Positions 62,352 to 64,000 of a DNA stretch of 64,000 nt are shown here, one piece after another. Under the pieces are notes generated by a model. The model ran no database searches. It had not been told where the DNA came from and saw only the letters and a list, made by a program, of their open reading frames with translations. The stretch comes from Candidatus Vondammii sp. HM_W22 (GTDB taxonomy: Bacteria; Pseudomonadota; Gammaproteobacteria; Chromatiales; Chromatiaceae), in contig NZ_CP099567.1 in assembly GCF_022530855.2 (NCBI RefSeq), positions 2,294,001 to 2,358,000 of the forward strand. Direction: 5' to 3'. How positions within the stretch are numbered: position 1 is the stretch's first letter; each line of letters begins with the position of its first letter. A program made the position numbers and the translations under genes.

Positions 62352-62368
62352 TCACCATCACCCGGATA

Positions 62369-62851
62369 TCAACGTCCACAACATTTCTTGTCACTACCAC
62401 AGGGACACGGATCATTTCGTCCCACCTTTGGCCCCTCATTCACCTGAGCCTTGGTTAATACCAGATCGCCATAATAAAATACCAACGGCCATCCTATTTT
62501 TCAAAACGGCTTTTCTCATGGTGTCGGCGGGTAACCCCTTTTTCTTTAAAAATTGCGATAAACTCAACAACGCCCTGTTGATCCTCTTCACCCCCTCCCC
62601 GCTTCAGTGGAAACCACCTATAGATCGAGCCATTGGGAATCCAGTGCCCAGCGGTTAGTCGCAGCTTCATCATAATCGTGGCGCTGATCCGGATGCAGAC
62701 TGTCGCCAAGAAAGCCGATCTTCCGCTCGGCAAAGGGACACTAACGGGCACGCATCAGATTTTCAGCGGTAGTCACTTCCCGGGCACCTGAAAAGACAGG
62801 ACTACAACAGTCATCAAACTCAATATGGGAGCCGCAGTGACAGAGTGACAT
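62369..62851 (-). pseudogene. YchJ-like SEC-C motif protein, decayed
   Basis: Starts MSLCHCGSHIEFDDCCSPVF, a zinc SEC-C like motif, with TTAENLMRAR followed by an in-frame TAG. Then DSLHPDQRHDYDEAATNRWA and a second TAG; EEDQQGVVEFIAIFKEKGVT is in another frame, and the end [18 protein letters not shown] is a second SEC-C motif. Two nonsense codons and at least one frameshift. YchJ-like proteins bind metal; their role is unclear. Confidence 0.8.
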
Positions 62852-63004
62852 CAAACAAAACCTCCTGAAAAATTTAGTGGCACATTAGTACGTCAACCAT
62901 TCTCTCCCTATTTTGCCATCATCAGCGCTGAAATTCAGCGAGTCAGAGTGGATTCTGACGATGTGCATTAGTCTCTATTCGAAATTCGAAGATTCAAGAA
63001 AGGA

Positions 63005-63683
63005 ACGCTTTCAAACACGCACTATGCCGAAACCAACAGCCTGTTTGTGAACCACTAGGTCACTGCAAGAAACAGCACCGATCCAAGCAGACATCCGGTG
63101 AGATCCCATAACTGATAGATTCCACCAGAAAGAATGATTCCGATCAATCTGCCACCCGCGTTTGCCATATAGTAGAAGCCGACATTCATCGCCACCTTGT
63201 CGTGGTCGGAATAGGCCAGAACAAGAAACGAATGAACCGCAGAATTGATGGTAAAGACGGCCCCGAACAGGGCCAGCCCGATGACCAGTGACCATGGGAA
63301 ATCCAGTCCCAGATAGATTACTACGATAAGAGCGGCGGTGACCAGCAACAGCACCCAAAAACGGGCCGTTACGCTATCCGGCCCCGGTCATGATGAGAGC
63401 GGCGCAGTAGTTTAGGTGCTGAGGCCGGTACAAATCCATAACCGACAACCCAGAGCGCCATACTAAGTGCCTACTGTCGTATGTTCCCAACCCAACTCGG
63501 AAACAAAGAAGACAGGCAGGGCACAACAAACCAGATATCTCTGACACTAAAGAGAAAAAATTGCGCTGCAAAAAGCCTATTGATCACCGGGACCTTGGAG
63601 AGTATCTGACTGAGTTTTGCTTTTGCCTTGGAGCGCCCGATATCTCTCGGCAGCATCAGTTTGACGCTGACCTTTTCGCTCAT
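63005..63683 (-). pseudogene. arsJ: ArsJ-like organoarsenical efflux protein, fragment
   Basis: Pieces are FAAQFFLFSVRDIWFVV (near 63560), VVGYGFVPASAPKLLRRSH, then LLLVTAALIVVIYLGLDFPW and DHDKVAMNVGFYYMANAGGR with LIGIILSGGIYQL. They fit the MFS exporter ArsJ, which removes 1-arseno-3-phosphoglycerate made by a GAPDH. The frames shift several times and a TGA follows AVT. The start region is truncated by the IS630 fragment. No partner gapdh/arsenic genes are in the window. Confidence 0.7.
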
Positions 63684-63712
63684 TTCATTAACCAGGCAGA
63701 CAAATACACTGA

Positions 63713-63982
63713 CTAGGCAGAGTGCTTTATATCTGTCGCATTGAAGTAATTTTCCACTCGTTCAGGCCTTTCTTGCAAGGTTCGCATACAGGATCGTGTT
63801 CTCTTTTTCAGATCGTTCACAGAACAAAACGCTTCCCCGCTATGAAGCATGCTTTTCAGATCACAATTCAGATACTCGTCAGGATTCAGTTCCGGTGAAT
63901 AGGCAGGCAAGAAAAAGACTTCCAGATAGCATTTTACGGTCCGGTCAGATAACCATCGCTTCACTTTCTTGGTATGATGCAC
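63713..63982 (-). pseudogene. IS630-family transposase C-terminal part (window edge)
   Basis: LEVFFLPAYSPELNPDEYLN is the IS630 signature around the last catalytic acid, followed by VNDLKKRTRSCMRTLQERPE and RVENYFNATD. The element continues past the window end. It truncates arsJ. Confidence 0.85.
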
Positions 63983-64000
63983 TCGTAGGTTGTCCTGTAT

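Overview
The window looks like a gammaproteobacterial chromosome segment from a sulfur-oxidising, CO2-fixing lineage, quite possibly a host-associated symbiont. Direct support: a Calvin-cycle/glycolysis cluster (tkt-gap-pgk-pyk-fba), the ubiquinone genes ubiC-ubiA, a class A RNase P RNA, an S-adenosylhomocysteine riboswitch in front of ahcY, and the common gammaproteobacterial order gmk-rpoZ-spoT-ridA-recG-ubiC-ubiA. The symbiont lifestyle is inference, from the many insertion sequences and broken accessory genes beside intact housekeeping genes.

Layout. 0-5.4 kb: integrase fragment beside rnpB, argD-argF, then a scar made of MoxR and phage-repressor remnants. 5.4-10.3 kb: dodecin, several broken small genes (HMA-like, MBL hydrolase, DUF2384 antitoxin, an unknown), then intact purC, a glutaredoxin and srkA. 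10.5-15.5 kb (minus): a decayed operon of zinc-ribbon membrane protein, RDD, SpoIIM, membrane protein, DUF4129, DUF4350 and DUF58 genes. 15.7-17.6 kb: serine-recombinase remnant and an IS256-family copy. 17.7-24.8 kb (minus): intact carbon-fixation cluster. 25.3-30.0 kb: thioredoxin-like gene, then the methyl cycle metK, ahcY, metF. 30.0-33.0 kb: nested IS island. 33.2-36.9 kb (minus): recG-ubiC-ubiA. 37.0-40.6 kb: thiamine-binding protein clipped by an IS3 that carries an IS256 copy, a yjbQ pseudogene and ridA. 40.7-49.3 kb (minus): a type I secretion module (HlyD, LapB-like ABC exporter, adhesin, TolC), every component disrupted. 49.7-53.1 kb (minus): spoT, rpoZ, gmk. 53.4-56.0 kb: IS remnants. 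56.1-59.1 kb (minus): PhoP/PhoQ-like system with a nonsense-broken kinase, PepSY protein, glycine-zipper protein. 59.2-61.7 kb: an IS4 element inside an IS3 element. 61.7-64 kb: lytic transglycosylase, a broken SEC-C (YchJ-like) gene, arsJ remnant and an IS630 fragment.

How it works together. The intact genes are central metabolism (arginine, purine, methyl cycle, CO2 fixation, ubiquinone), stringent response and redox care. Almost every surface, defence, regulatory or mobile gene carries a nonsense codon, frameshift, deletion or IS insertion. I do not see an intact novel system. The best candidates for new biology are the metK leader (promoter, about 125-nt leader, intrinsic terminator 18 nt before the start codon), the direct repeats upstream of the secretion module, and a MITE-like element inside that module. 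Some single-base lesions lie in homopolymers (for example in the RDD and adhesin genes) and could be assembly errors; those at nonsense substitutions or IS junctions are harder to explain that way.
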